Assembly: GCA_002914805.1 (NCBI GenBank)
Contig: JXTB01000028.1
Span: forward strand, 485,728-549,727
Direction: 5' to 3'
DNA from: Parasponia andersonii
Lineage: Eukaryota > Streptophyta > Magnoliopsida > Rosales > Cannabaceae
Length of the DNA stretch: 64,000 nt
In this document: positions 45,244-55,465 of the stretch, piece after piece
Position numbering within the stretch: position 1 is the first letter of the stretch
Layout of the letters: each line of letters opens with the position of its first letter
Program-made: the position numbers and the translations under genes
Notes under the pieces: model-generated
Seen by the model: the letters and a program-made list of their open reading frames with translations, nothing else
Told to the model about the DNA's origin: nothing
Databases searched by the model: none

Positions 45244-47658
45244 CACAATCATATATAATAAGACATTACCTAAATTGTACGACAGCTTCTGGGGATTTGG
45301 TTTATAAAGAGGAATTAAATTAAAATATTTAAAAAAGACTAGAAAAAAAGTTCTTGAGGGTGTGTGTTAAGAACTTTTTTCTTTTGATTTTATATTATGT
45401 TTCTACGTTGGTGTAATTTCTAATGTTATTTTAGAAGAAAGTTTTTAATAATAAAATTAATTTTTCAAAAGACGTGGGGAGAGCAAATAAGAGGGCAGCA
45501 ATAGAGCCGCCCATGACTAATTCATGATTAAGGGTATTTGATTTCTTGAATAGGGCAATTTTTTGTTATTATTTATAATTTGCAGCAAATTGCATACGAG
45601 TATGCAAGAAGGGGGGCAAACCTGGTATTAGTTGCTAGAAGAGAGACTAGACTGAGGGGGATAAGTGAGAATGCAAGGCGTACAGGAGCAAAGCATGTTA
45701 TGATTATAGCCGCTGATGTTGTCAAGGAAGATGATTGCAGGAGATTCCTCAACGAAACCATCAACTTTCATGGCCGTGGTATTTATAGATATACAATACG
45801 TATATATAGATACATGTCTCTTATATTAACCCCAAAACAAAGGAAAGAAAAATACATGTCTTGTTCCACACCAAGCTTAAATAAATTTCGTAACTTCAGC
45901 TATGGACCATAACGTCATTAAGTATGAAAAGAACTCTATTCTCAAAAATGACAAAAACTTTATTCTCAAAAACCAACTTCTGCACTAAATTTCAGATGAC
46001 ACTGATGAATTAGTTATACAACCATGTAAAGTAACCACTAGTGTCCCTATACTCTAAATAATATGGTACCATCTGAAATATATATACACACACATATATC
46101 ATTTAAACCTTTGCCCTGGTATTTGGTGTAATTATATTTGTCCTAGTATTACTCATTGGGTCACTCCGATTTGTCTTGCAAGAAAAATGTTGTCCCACGC
46201 ACCACTATAGTGCTTACTTTTGACTTAACATTTAGACTAGTCATTTATGAGCTTTTTTGGGGGGAAAAAAAGAAAAACCTCATGTGTTATCTGTGTCTTC
46301 TTATTTTGCAGTGGACCATCTAGTAAACACTGTCAGTTTAGGTCATACATTCTACTTGGAGGAAGTGACGGATACGTCTGTCTTTCCCCACTTGTTGGTA
46401 AGAACAAGTCCTATGAACTCAAAACTAGATAACATTTATGCAATGTATTAGCTGATCAAGTAATGCTCTAGTCAGTCTTTTCAAACAATATATGTATATT
46501 TTGGTACGAATTATTGCTTTTGTTAAAGTTTCATCTCATTGCTTTCAGGACATAAACTTTTGGGGTAATGTTTATCCAACGTTTGTGGCTCTTCCTTATC
46601 TTTACCAAAGCAATGGTCGAGTCATTGTAAATGCCTCAGTTGAGAACTGGTTACCTCTGCCTAGAATGAGCTTATATGCTGTAAGTATATATATACTGCG
46701 CCCTTGAGAATATTGAATCAGTTGGCTTTTACTATATAAAATTTTGTGTCAAATGATCATATATATACACATAAATGCACATAATTGTATTTCCCCTGCT
46801 TTTCATTGCTTTGACATTCCATAAAGTCTCTTCACTTGAGAGTCAGTGGTCGTTTAAATCATATTGGTACTTATCAGCCAAAACAAAACTTGATAATAAA
46901 ATGGGCAGGCGGCGAAGGCGGCTCTGATAAACTTCTATGAGACATTAAGATTCGAAGCGAGAGATGAGGTTGGAATAACAATTGCTACTCATGGCTGGAT
47001 TGGAAGTGAAGTAAGTGGTGGCAAATTCATGCTAGAGGAAGGTGCTGAAATGCAATGGAAGGAAGAAAGAGAGGTAATATCTATTGTAGTCGTTCTTTAA
47101 AAAACAAGTGTCCTTTATAAAAAACGGTTCATCAATACGAAGAACCATAACCCTTATTTGCTATTAAATTACCTATTTGTAAACTATACATAATCAGCTT
47201 TTGGAATCAATCTTTATCTTTAACCGAACAAAAACTGTCTTATGTTTTTTTTTTTTTTAAGAGAAAATTGTAATAATTAAATCAATTTGGAAAGTGACTT
47301 TTAGTAAATGTAAATGCGCCTACTTTGTTCTTTTTAGGTACATGTTAGCGGTGGACCAGTGGAGAAGTTTGCGAGGTTGATCGTTTCGGGGGCTTGCAAA
47401 GGAGATCCATATGTTAAGTTTCCGAGCTGGTACGACATATTCATAGTATACAGGGTGTTTGCTCCCAGGATTCTCAATTGGACGTTCCGATTGCTTCTGT
47501 CGCCGAACGGTACAAGGAGAACTTCCCTTGTGGGAACAGGGAGGCCTTACGTCGCCGAAAGGCCCTTATTAGAGGGCGCCTCTCCTAGGAAGTTTGCCAC
47601 CGGGGGACCCCTTACGTTCTCCCCTATCAGTCCCCCTCACCTGCTAAAACAGGAATAA
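44567..47658 (+). CDS. 11-beta-hydroxysteroid dehydrogenase-like short-chain dehydrogenase
   Basis: Six exons: 44567-44749, 45586-45778, 46312-46397, 46549-46680, 46909-47073 and 47338-47658. Phases fit; 359 residues. The N-terminal about 40 residues contain a hydrophobic stretch (VVPPASMVMMACAWPALCFI), a membrane or oil-body anchor as in steroleosins. The Rossmann NAD(P) site is VVIITGASSGIGEQIAYEYA, followed by ANLVLVARRETRL and the D-V acidic pair in IIAADVVKEDD. DINFWGNVYPTF and VIVNASVENWLPLPRMSLY lead into YAAAKAAL, giving catalytic Ser and Y-x-x-x-K. The C-terminal part (IFIVYRVFAPRILNWTFRLL) is a second hydrophobic region, followed by a Pro-rich tail. The family reduces or oxidises sterol-like substrates; the plant substrate is not certain. 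I recall Arabidopsis HSD5 (AT4G10020) as the closest type. The usual N-N-A-G motif region reads VDHLVNTVSLGH. Confidence 0.92.
45196..45240. repeat. (AT)n microsatellite in HSD-like intron 1
   Basis: About 44 bp of AT dinucleotides within the first intron. Confidence 0.9.
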
Positions 47659-48618
47659 TGAGATCAAAATTAGAATAAAGCTAATTAGGGTCGATGTGGT
47701 TGATTAGTTTATCTGCTTTGTTTGTTTAGTTTTGATCTTTTTTTAGCGTTTTTTTTTTCCCGGGATTTCTTCACTCTCATTTCTACACTTTGTTCAATAA
47801 ATTAAACATATTCACTTCAGCTTTAAGGGTACGGGTGACACTGGAACCATATCAGATTGTCTCCTCATACATATTTTGGCTGTAGTTGGGCAAATAAGGG
47901 TTCTAGAAGCCTAAGATGAGTGCTATGTTATTCCGTTGACCCCATATGGATCGAAGGTTCGGGTCAATATGGACCCCATGGGACTTACATGACCACAAAA
48001 TTCATGTTATTTAGGTTCCTGAGCTTCGCATACTGTGAACGTGTAAGCAATTTGACCAATTAAATTGGGGCTGTTGAGCCAGAGAATTGAAAGCCTTTGA
48101 AAGTTTTTGCATTTAAAAAATTAAAAAAAAAAAAAAAAAGGCTTCGTTATTGATACCAAACAAGTTGTGTCGTACTTTTTTTTTTTTAAGGAAAGTTGTA
48201 TGGTACTGTTGTCGAGTCAAAAGAGGTTAAAATGTATCGGTTGAATACCTCATTAGTGCCGTGAAAGTGTGAAACTTTAAAAATTGTCCTCGAATCACTC
48301 TATTTTCAATGTCGAGGTTTAGGTTCTAGTTTCAAGTCATTTTTGTTGTGATAAATATCCAGTGCTAAAATTTTCGTCATTTCACCATAGTCATTAAATA
48401 AGGTGTTAAATTATGACACGTGTATGTATAGACGCAAATGTATGTGGTCATTTTATTATAATTAGTTGTAAAATTAGCAATTATTACCACTCCTGAAGAT
48501 ATTTTGTCCTCTTCTCGAACTTTTTGTCCGGCTACTTATATATACAAAAAGGTAAATATTCAAATCAGGGGTCGCACTAAAAGACCGAAAATGAGTACAC
48601 CCACTACTCGTACTACTA
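47659..48618. other. 3' intergenic region between convergent HSD-like and ERF genes
   Basis: 960 bp with no gene. A-runs near 48113-48139 and T-runs near 48178-48188. It holds the 3' ends of both transcripts. Confidence 0.6.
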
Positions 48619-49134
48619 CTAGAGATAATCTTCAATAGAAATGCTCAAAGCCTCCCCATTGCGTCCCACCTCACCCTCTTCCCACGTGCCACAATTCTCT
48701 CCCACATCTCCCAAAAACAGAGCCTGATGATCCAAACTCGAAAACTCACCGCTTTGAACTCCACTCACTTTCCGCTCAGTCCCCGGCGAGCTCTCCGCCG
48801 ACGACAACTGAACCCGCGCGTCGACCGCCATTCCGGCGTCGGAAGCCGCCTTCTGTACGGACATCGGCGGCATGTCGGCCTCGAGACCGGCCACCGGAAG
48901 CATGAGGGGAAAGTTGAGGGTCTCCAGCGTTGAGGGTCTTCGAAGGCAGTAAAACGCGACGTCGTGCGCCACCGCCGCGGCCTCCGCCGTGGCGTACGAG
49001 CCTAGCCAGAGCCGGGTTTGGGTGCCCGGGACCCTGATCTCGGATACCCATTTGCCCCATTTTCTGCGTCGTACGCCCTTGTACTTCGTCGCTTGAGCCG
49101 AGCTGGAACCGCTCTTTTCCGAATCGTAGCTCAT
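48619..49134 (-). CDS. AP2/ERF transcription factor, DREB subfamily (ERF014-like)
   Basis: Single exon, 171 residues, as usual for this family. The ATG at 49134 gives [12 protein letters not shown]; upstream in-frame codons contain no ATG. The AP2 domain starts near residue 16: [20 protein letters not shown], then [20 protein letters not shown] and AFYCLRR. It keeps the WLGS, the beta-sheet WGKWVSEIR and the helix Ala residues; the RAYD position reads AVAHD. The helix is followed by TLETLNFP (usually LNFP in these factors). The acidic C-terminus ([20 protein letters not shown] then DYL) is a likely activation region. It is a nuclear DNA-binding regulator of GCC/DRE-type promoters; the target genes cannot be read from here. 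Its DNA is GC-rich compared with its surroundings, as is common for intronless plant ERF genes. Confidence 0.93.
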   Translation of the reverse strand: MSYDSEKSGSSSAQATKYKGVRRRKWGKWVSEIRVPGTQTRLWLGSYATAEAAAVAHDVAFYCLRRPSTLETLNFPLMLPVAGLEADMPPMSVQKAASDAGMAVDARVQLSSAESSPGTERKVSGVQSGEFSSLDHQALFLGDVGENCGTWEEGEVGRNGEALSISIEDYL

Positions 49135-49230
49135 TTTTTTGTTTTTCGTCAAAACTTGTTGTCGTCGACGGTTTAAAGCTTAAAGGCAAAACTTTATTCA
49201 CGAGGAACAAAAGTGGGGAATCAAATGTAG

Positions 49231-49238
49231 TATATATA
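49231..49238 (-). promoter_or_regulatory. TATA box of the ERF gene
   Basis: TATATATA on both strands, about 97-104 bp upstream of the ERF start codon, a suitable distance for a TATA element plus a short leader. Confidence 0.55.
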
Positions 49239-50073
49239 GGTTGAAGACCGAAATAAAGTCAGCGGTGGAGCTGTCTGTTGATTGAGATAATGAAGAAAAT
49301 TTGCCGAGTACTCAGCTTTAGTTGAAAGTCAATATTTTCAAAAGGTCAAATGTAAAGTTGCAGAGGTGGGTTTCGGATGAACGAGAGGCTAGGATTGGTT
49401 TTTGAGAAGGCGGTGGAAGGTCAAGATTTTCCATGGTCAAAGTAAGAGGAGATTTCACCATCCAATTTGGAAATATAAATAATTAAGATTTGTAATATAA
49501 TAATGGGCGGTGGTTTTATTACCAAGCTGGGGAGTAGTACTAATTAATGACAGGAAAGGTCGGACAACAAAAACGGGTTGGAATTTGGAAAATTTGTTGA
49601 GTCACTATTTGTGAGGATATCTGTTTTAATGATAAGTGATTACTTTATTGGTAGGCTATCCTATTCAAAATTAAATATTATATATATGCTGACAAATTTA
49701 GGAAAAGAATTGATAGTCCAAAAAGTAGTTTATGACCTAAAAATAAAGTAACTTTTGTTTTTTAATATCGAAAGTAAAAAATATGCGTAAATGTAAAAAG
49801 GGATCTTCTGGAATGTTATTAGTGGGACACTGGGAGATTTAATGAAGTAAATTTCCATGGATTCAATTAATTTAACACGTGCGAAACTGTCCTTTTCGGG
49901 CAAGAATTTGAACACCTGATGTAGGTGCGGACTCCTGACCTATTTTAATTATACAAGTCCAAGTCTAAACGTCAAAGACACGGTCGTCTCATAAGTTATT
50001 CATTTTTTTAAGGTAAAATTATTTATTTATTTACTGCACTTGAAAAATAGTAGTAATATACCTGACTATATGC
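49239..50073. other. Upstream region of the ERF gene, no gene seen
   Basis: AT-rich DNA with several 'gtcaa' (W-box-like TTGAC) words between 49329 and 49440 (for example 'aaagtcaatatt', 'aaggtcaaatg', 'aaggtcaagat', 'atggtcaaagt'). This is consistent with stress regulation but not proof of it. Confidence 0.4.
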
Positions 50074-50744
50074 TCTATGGATGGAGGTTTTATCAACGAT
50101 AAATTTAGAAAAAATCAAGAGATGTGGCTTGTGGCTTGTGTAAATTGAATTAATAATCAAAGCAAGTAAGGATTCTCTAGATTTATAGTGGTTCAGCCCC
50201 GAAAAAGATGAGACTACGTCCATTATTTTTTCACTATTTTGATGAAGAACTATGAACACTCAAGGTTACAACGTTTCGTCTGGAGATTAGAAAAACTGAA
50301 GAGTAATTGGAATACCCAAAACTTGCTTCTCTTCGGAACATTGAGTCCCCTTTATATAGGTAAAGGTAACCCTATGTCCCTAGGATCCTAATTGTATAAA
50401 CGGGTAACTATACAATTAGGTAACGTAAATTAAGTAACAACACAATTGGATAACCATTCAAAACGGATAACTAGTTGATCATAAATAAGAGACTTCTGTT
50501 TCCCTTTCCTTGCAGGTTTCCTGTTTGACAGCATATACTTCTGTTTCCCTTTTCTTGTAGGTTTCCCACCACCTGTACAGAAAGAGACGTACGTACTTAT
50601 GCAAAAAGAGACTTCACAGAGAAGGTCGCAGATGACCTATGGAAGAGATGGCACATAACCATCACGGAGGAGGTCGCATACAATCTTCACAGAGGAGGTC
50701 GCATATAACCCTTATGCGACCTTAGGATTTTAGACCGCACAACA
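50074..50744 (+). repeat. LTR of retrotransposon copy 1
   Basis: Shares with the LTRs at 58753 and 54881 the blocks 'tttatagtggttcagc', the 'gatgag' and 'cgtccatt' stretch, a TATA element tttatatagg (50351-50360), GAGGAGGTCGCA-type short repeats and the 3' end tagaccgcacaaca. The short 'aggaggtcgca' units near 50660-50705 are a small tandem array. Confidence 0.8.
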
Positions 50745-50754
50745 ATTGCCCCCC

Positions 50755-50787
50755 AGCTCCATTAGTTCTTTAGGACGAAATGGAGCT
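50755..50787 (+). other. Conserved hairpin just inside the LTR, copy 1
   Basis: agctccatt (50755-50763) pairs with aatggagct (50779-50787) across a 15-nt loop. Copy 2 has the same structure at 59496-59528 with one mismatch. It stands where a tRNA primer-binding site would normally be. Confidence 0.6.
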
Positions 50788-51646
50788 TTCAATTACCGTG
50801 CGATCTTAAAAATGTGATGTCATAACCTAAACGTGAGGTCTGAATAGTCGAAGATCCGCCAGATTTCAAATCCCATCTCTCAAGATCACGCGTATCTCTT
50901 TTCTGTTAGAACGGAACACGTGTAGCCTTTTCTAAGAAAGAGCGGAATTCGAGGAAGTCTAATGATATCAACCGTCACTCTTTTAAAACCAAATCTTTTC
51001 AAATTTTAAACAATCCTGACTTTTCGGATAGAATCAAATCCCGCGCAATCTTCAGCCTTCAGATTTAAAATTCAAACTCTCTGATCTACGGCTGTGATTT
51101 AACGGTACCTGGGTTATAAATATCAGAAACCATCCGGTCCTGTTTCATTTCACTGTTTCTATCTCAGAAAACATCAAAACTCCAAAGAACCCTAGCGCCG
51201 TTTCATCTCTCAGCTCGCTCAAATCAAGCTTCTTCTCCGACGAAGTTTCGAATCGTCTCAAATCTTCCGCTTCTGAAGAAAGGTCAGTTTATTTCTTCTT
51301 ATAATTCTTCTATTCTTGAAAATGATTTCAATCTGGGAATAAATACTCATTTCACTGAAGTGAAACGAGAGATTTTTTATACTCCCCATTTTTCAGTCTG
51401 TAGGGTAGAATTACTAGATATCAATTAGAAATGAACCTATGAAAAGAATTTCTAGGGTCTGATACCCTATTTTATTCTTAATGAACTGCTTGTTCATTTA
51501 CTGATGAACTGCTCGAACACTTTCTGATGAATCCGTAGACCATTTAGGAATGAGCTTGCTTGTTTAGTACAAGTTTAGGATGAATACCCAGAGTGCTAGC
51601 ATAGTGGAAATCCTCGATATCTGAATCCCTGCATATTTCTTTTCAG

Positions 51647-52288
51647 ATGTCTAGTAGTGAGGAATTTAGGGAAGGAAATGCTTTTTTTGGAGAATCTAAC
51701 TCAAGTGTTAGCTCATTAACCTTGAGGATTATCTCGAGCCGGAACCCGAGATAGAAATAGCAGGGGCAAGACAGAGTAGTCTTCGAATAGGCGATCTTCC
51801 CCAGGATCAGTGGCCCAGACACATAAGGGATGCCCTTGCATTTTCATCTGGCTACCAGTACATAGAGGGGAACTGGTCATGTACCAATATTCGGACGAGC
51901 TGCACGCCGAACAAACTCAGAAAAATTGCGAGCAGCTACAAGATCGCCATCCCCCTTCGTCCACCGATAGAATTTAACCAACCACACACTCCCCCACATG
52001 GACTCGCTTCCTTTTCTGAGGCAGTCCTCAAGTGTAGCGTGCATCTCCCACTCCATCCGTATATAAAATCAATCATCGATTACTATGGGGTCGTCCCTTT
52101 TCAATTGACCCCTAATACTTATAGATATATAGTAGGTTTGTACATATTATACCATAAACTAGGTTTAGAAAACCCCTTCACCTGAAGAATTTACTTGGTT
52201 CTACCAAGTAAAGTCAAATCCATCGGATCTCGGCTTCTTCTATGTGAGCAAGTGGTCGAATCAAGCAATATCAACGATCTACGGGGTT
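51647..52288 (+). pseudogene. PF04195-domain retrotransposon protein, broken copy
   Basis: The ATG at 51647 follows an intron acceptor (tttcag). The reading frame SSSEEFREGNAFFGES shifts by one base near 51718, and the main domain then continues in another frame: GDLPQDQWPRHIRDALAF, NWSCTNIRTSCTPNKLRK, FSEAVLKCSVHLPLHPYIKS, YYGVVPFQLTPNTYRYIVG. A second shift occurs near 52180 (compared with copy 2), and the homology ends at 52288. It is the older of the two copies, but it keeps the ATG that copy 2 has as ATA. Confidence 0.75.
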
Positions 52289-53255
52289 ATGATTTGACGA
52301 TAAGGTTGATGATGTGACATGCACAACGTTGATGCAGTAAGAATCCTCCAGTGTATGAACTTATCAAATTGCTAAGTAATTTTATAGCCTTTGTATTTGC
52401 GGTAGCATTATCTAAAGTGATAGAGATAATGCGATTCGCTATGCCATATTCTTCAACAACATTTAAAATTCTATCTCTAATAATTTCAGCAGTATGTTTA
52501 TTATCAACGACTCGAAAACCAATTATTCTTTTTTGCATTATCCATCTAGAATCTAAATAATGTGCAACTACACTTAAATAATCTTGTTTAGAATTAGCAC
52601 CCCAAATATCAGATGTCAATGTAATACAAAATTTTAATGAAGTTAATTCAGATATTAAATCTTTACGCATATTTTCATAAACTTTAATCAAATCACTTTT
52701 AGTGGTATTTTTAGAAACTCTTTTAAACTTTGGATAATAAGATCTTCTAATATGATCTTCATAGCTATTGCAATCACCAAAACCTAATGGTAAATCTTTT
52801 ATAGCAATTAAACGTGTTAGAGATTCCCTAACTACTAAAGGATCATAGTTCCAAGAACTTACCGAACCATCCTTGTTGAGTTGAAGAGTTGATTGAGTAG
52901 ACTCCTTGTTATTTTTGTGTTTTTTGACACATGCATCACTATGTCTATTCAAATGAGCGGTCCCACTAGATGGTTTAGCAGTTAATAATTTCTTACAATA
53001 TTTACATCTTATCATTTTTGTCTTCTTACCATCAGCCTCATTTTTGAATTCTGGATCGAAATGGTCCCATACATTGGAAGTTGTCCTTGCACGTTTGGAG
53101 GTCGTGTTTGTACTCGGCGAACAACTATCTTGAAATTGTGAACAACTTCTACTAGCATTTGGATTAGTTTGTATTTCGGAGACTTGGTCACCCTCTTCAG
53201 CTATGCGAATTTGGTCGTCATCCAATTCCAAATCAATAGGGATATTTTTTGACAT
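52287..53255 (-). pseudogene. hAT transposase (BED zinc finger), C-terminally truncated
   Basis: 322 residues from MSKNIPIDLELDDDQIRI, open without internal stops. An acidic and Ser-rich N-terminus leads to a BED finger: SNVWDHFDPEF then IRCKYCKKLLTA and GTAHLNRHSDAC (C-x2-C...H-x4-C-type spacing). This is followed by NYDPLVVRESLTRLIAIKDLP. The RNase H-like catalytic region starts with ITLTSDIWGANSKQDYLSVV and HYLDSRWIMQKRIIGF, then ITLDNATANTKAI and LLHQRCACHIINLIVKS. The first catalytic Asp (TSDIW) and second (LDNA) are present. The remainder, including the C-terminal hATC dimerisation region, is missing. A typical hAT transposase is about 650-700 residues, so about half is here. The uninterrupted frame suggests recent loss. 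Confidence 0.88.
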
Positions 53256-53327
53256 ATCTATATCCTATATTAAAAATATAGATATTAAAATTATCCACAA
53301 CTATAAATATACAAATATAGATATTCT

Positions 53328-53700
53328 ACCAACTTAATTGTAAACAACAACAAATTACAAATAAATTGAAATTTAAAATATAATATTCTAATAAACTTCT
53401 ACTAACTTAATTGTAAACTACTACAAATTAATTGAAATTAAAAATTTAATATTGTAATAAACATTCTAGTTTCTACTAACTTTATTGTAAACAACTATAA
53501 ATTACAAATTAATTGAAAATATATTTAATAAATTTTCTACTACTAATTTAATTGTAAACTATTAAAAATTAAAAATTCATTGAAATTTAAAATATAATAT
53601 TCTAATAAATTTTCTACAAACTACAAACTAATGAATTACTATCTTAATTGTAAAAAATTACAATTGAATTAAAATTAAAAACAAAGTCTTGTAGAACTAC
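53328..53700. repeat. AT-rich tandem units (about 70-80 bp, roughly five) in the hAT leader
   Basis: The words 'ctaacttaattgtaaac', 'caaattaattgaaat' and 'aatattctaataaa' recur in order with drift. They lie upstream of the hAT transposase start, as hAT subterminal repeats often do. Confidence 0.6.
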
Positions 53701-54099
53701 TAAGTTACTAACTACTTAACTAGTAACTACAAACTACTAACTATTATACTAGTAATAATAGTAAACAACTAAATATACTACAAATTAAATAAATTAAAAA
53801 GATAATTATGATAAATAAATTAAATCGTACCTTCAATTAAGCTTTATGAGTTGTGGAATGTTTGGACTTTGGAGACTATAAAATATAATTACTAATAATT
53901 AGTAAATAGTAGTTTGATAAGAGATAAAAAAAATAAAATTGAGAATATAATTAGAGATTTAGAGAGAAAGAATGAGAAAATAAGAGAGCATTTGAAAATT
54001 GTAAGTGTGAAAAAAGAGTGGAGAGTGTAGGGTATTTATAGTATTAGAAAATGTTTTTTTTTTAATTTTAAAAAATAGTTTTAAAAAAAAAAGATATAA

Positions 54100-54235
54100 A
54101 TCCAACGGTAATATTTGTTACCGTTGGATATATGTATCCTACCGTTAAAAACAAAGGGCTCAGAACTCGTCTGGGCCCTTTTTTTTTTTTTTTTTTTTTT
54201 AAATTTAAGAGCCCAGACGAATCTGGGTCCAAAAA
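54100..54235. other. Inverted repeats near the hAT terminus
   Basis: tccaacggtaa and ttaccgttgga flank a 6-nt loop (about 54102-54129). Further on, cgtctgggccc (about 54169-54179) pairs with gagcccagacg (about 54210-54220) across a T/A-rich spacer. These could fold into stems near the transposon end. Confidence 0.6.
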
Positions 54236-54322
54236 AAAAAAAAATGGGCCGAGTCGGGCCGCGATACCCAGGCCCAGCCCGGCCCTACCCCTAGGGCCCG
54301 GCTCGAATTGCCACCACTAATA

Positions 54323-54880
54323 TGACCTAAGATTTATTTACCTAATTGGTAAATTTGGAGAGAAATGGGTGCATATGCAGAAAGTATCTAGTAGACTATA
54401 ATTAAGAGAGTGATACAAATGGATGCAAATTGCAAAGCAATCGTGGTACACACTAGGCTAACGTGTGGGAAGACGACATGCAACATTAATATTATTTAAA
54501 TGGGGTCATCGCATACGTATGAAATCATACTTTTACACTTCAAAAAAAAAATCATACTCTCAACTTTTAAGATATTGATGCAACTATTGAATATATTGTG
54601 ATACGCATGTATTTTTGTAATGGCAATCTTTTCAGGGCATATAGGGTAGACGCTTGCTGCCTTGTTGGTAGGGAATAGGGATGGTGAGACCTGAGCGTGT
54701 AAAGGAATGGGCTTAAAAATTTAAAATCTTAACTAAATAGTTTGGAGATTTTACCTTAGTTTTAACGCTATTGTTACTGTTCATAAGCCTTTATAATATG
54801 TATTGAATAAACGGTTCGTCACTATTAACTCATAATATTATATATTTCTTTTTTTCTTACAAAATTTTTCGATTACACAC
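54323..54880. other. Intergenic DNA, nothing recognised
   Basis: Flanks the hAT terminus and the solo LTR; no frame or repeat signature seen. Confidence 0.5.
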
Positions 54881-55460
54881 TATTGTGCGGTCTAAAATCT
54901 ATGTATTGGTCAATGCCAAAAAGGGACAGTTAGCAACCAAGTTGAACGCATCAAGTCGCATGAGAATTTTTCTTATCGAAGTGCGATCTCTTCGGAATGA
55001 GTTAAGCACGAACAGTATGAAAAAGAAACTAGATCAACTTCATCAAATATGTAATCTACAAAGAAACGGAAACAAGTTTCTGAATGGAGATCGACCAATT
55101 ATTCCATTTAAGTTATTACCTAATTATATTGTTATTCGAATTGTATTTTCTGATTACACACTTATCTGTTTTCACAATTGGGAAATATTGAGCCACCCTC
55201 ACCTATACGAAGGGAGCTCAGTATTGTTATAAAAAGACTGACATTTTGTAATTCTCTCTTGATTCTCACATTGAGACTTAAAGAAACTCTTGTAATTCTC
55301 CAGAAAATAGTGAAGAATAGTGGACGTAGGCTCATATTTTTTTGGACTGAACCACTATAAAATTCTTGTCTCCTTATGTATTTTGATTTATCAACATTTT
55401 TCATATGCAAACATATCTTGCAATTTCCTAAATTCGTTGTTGACAAAACTTTCGTCAACA
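54881..55460 (-). repeat. Solo LTR of the PF04195-type retrotransposon family, with target duplication
   Basis: On the minus strand it begins TGTTGACGAAAGTTTTGTCA and ends GACCGCACAATA, matching the LTR of the element at 58753 along its length (for example 'acaagaattttatagtggtt', 'aacaatataa', 'gtaataacttaaatg'). It is flanked by the 5-bp repeat CACAC at 54876-54880 and 55461-55465. No internal element sequence is attached, so it is a recombination product. Three frames through it have no meaning as genes. Confidence 0.88.
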
Positions 55461-55465
55461 CACAC

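Larger units (their letters stand above)
50074..52288 (+). mobile_element. PF04195-type LTR retrotransposon, copy 1 (truncated)
   Basis: Same family as the element starting at 58753 and the solo LTR at 54881. It has a left LTR, a leader with hairpin, a 5' untranslated intron and the first coding block, then stops abruptly at about 52288 where hAT transposase sequence begins. No right LTR is present. The left edge (near 50074) is placed by alignment to the other LTRs and may be off by a few bases. Confidence 0.8.
52288..54322 (-). mobile_element. hAT transposon, 3' truncated
   Basis: Contains the 5' terminus (near 54322 on plus, read inverted TAGTGGTGGCAATTCGAGCC), a hairpin-rich subterminal region, an AT-rich leader and a transposase start. 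The second half of the transposase and the 3' terminus are gone; the sequence changes at 52288 to LTR retrotransposon copy 1. I could not find a target duplication because one end is lost. Confidence 0.8.

Noticed and set aside
48776..49210. 144-codon frame overlapping the ERF gene
   Set aside because: Shadow frame in a GC-rich gene; the AP2 domain is in the other frame.
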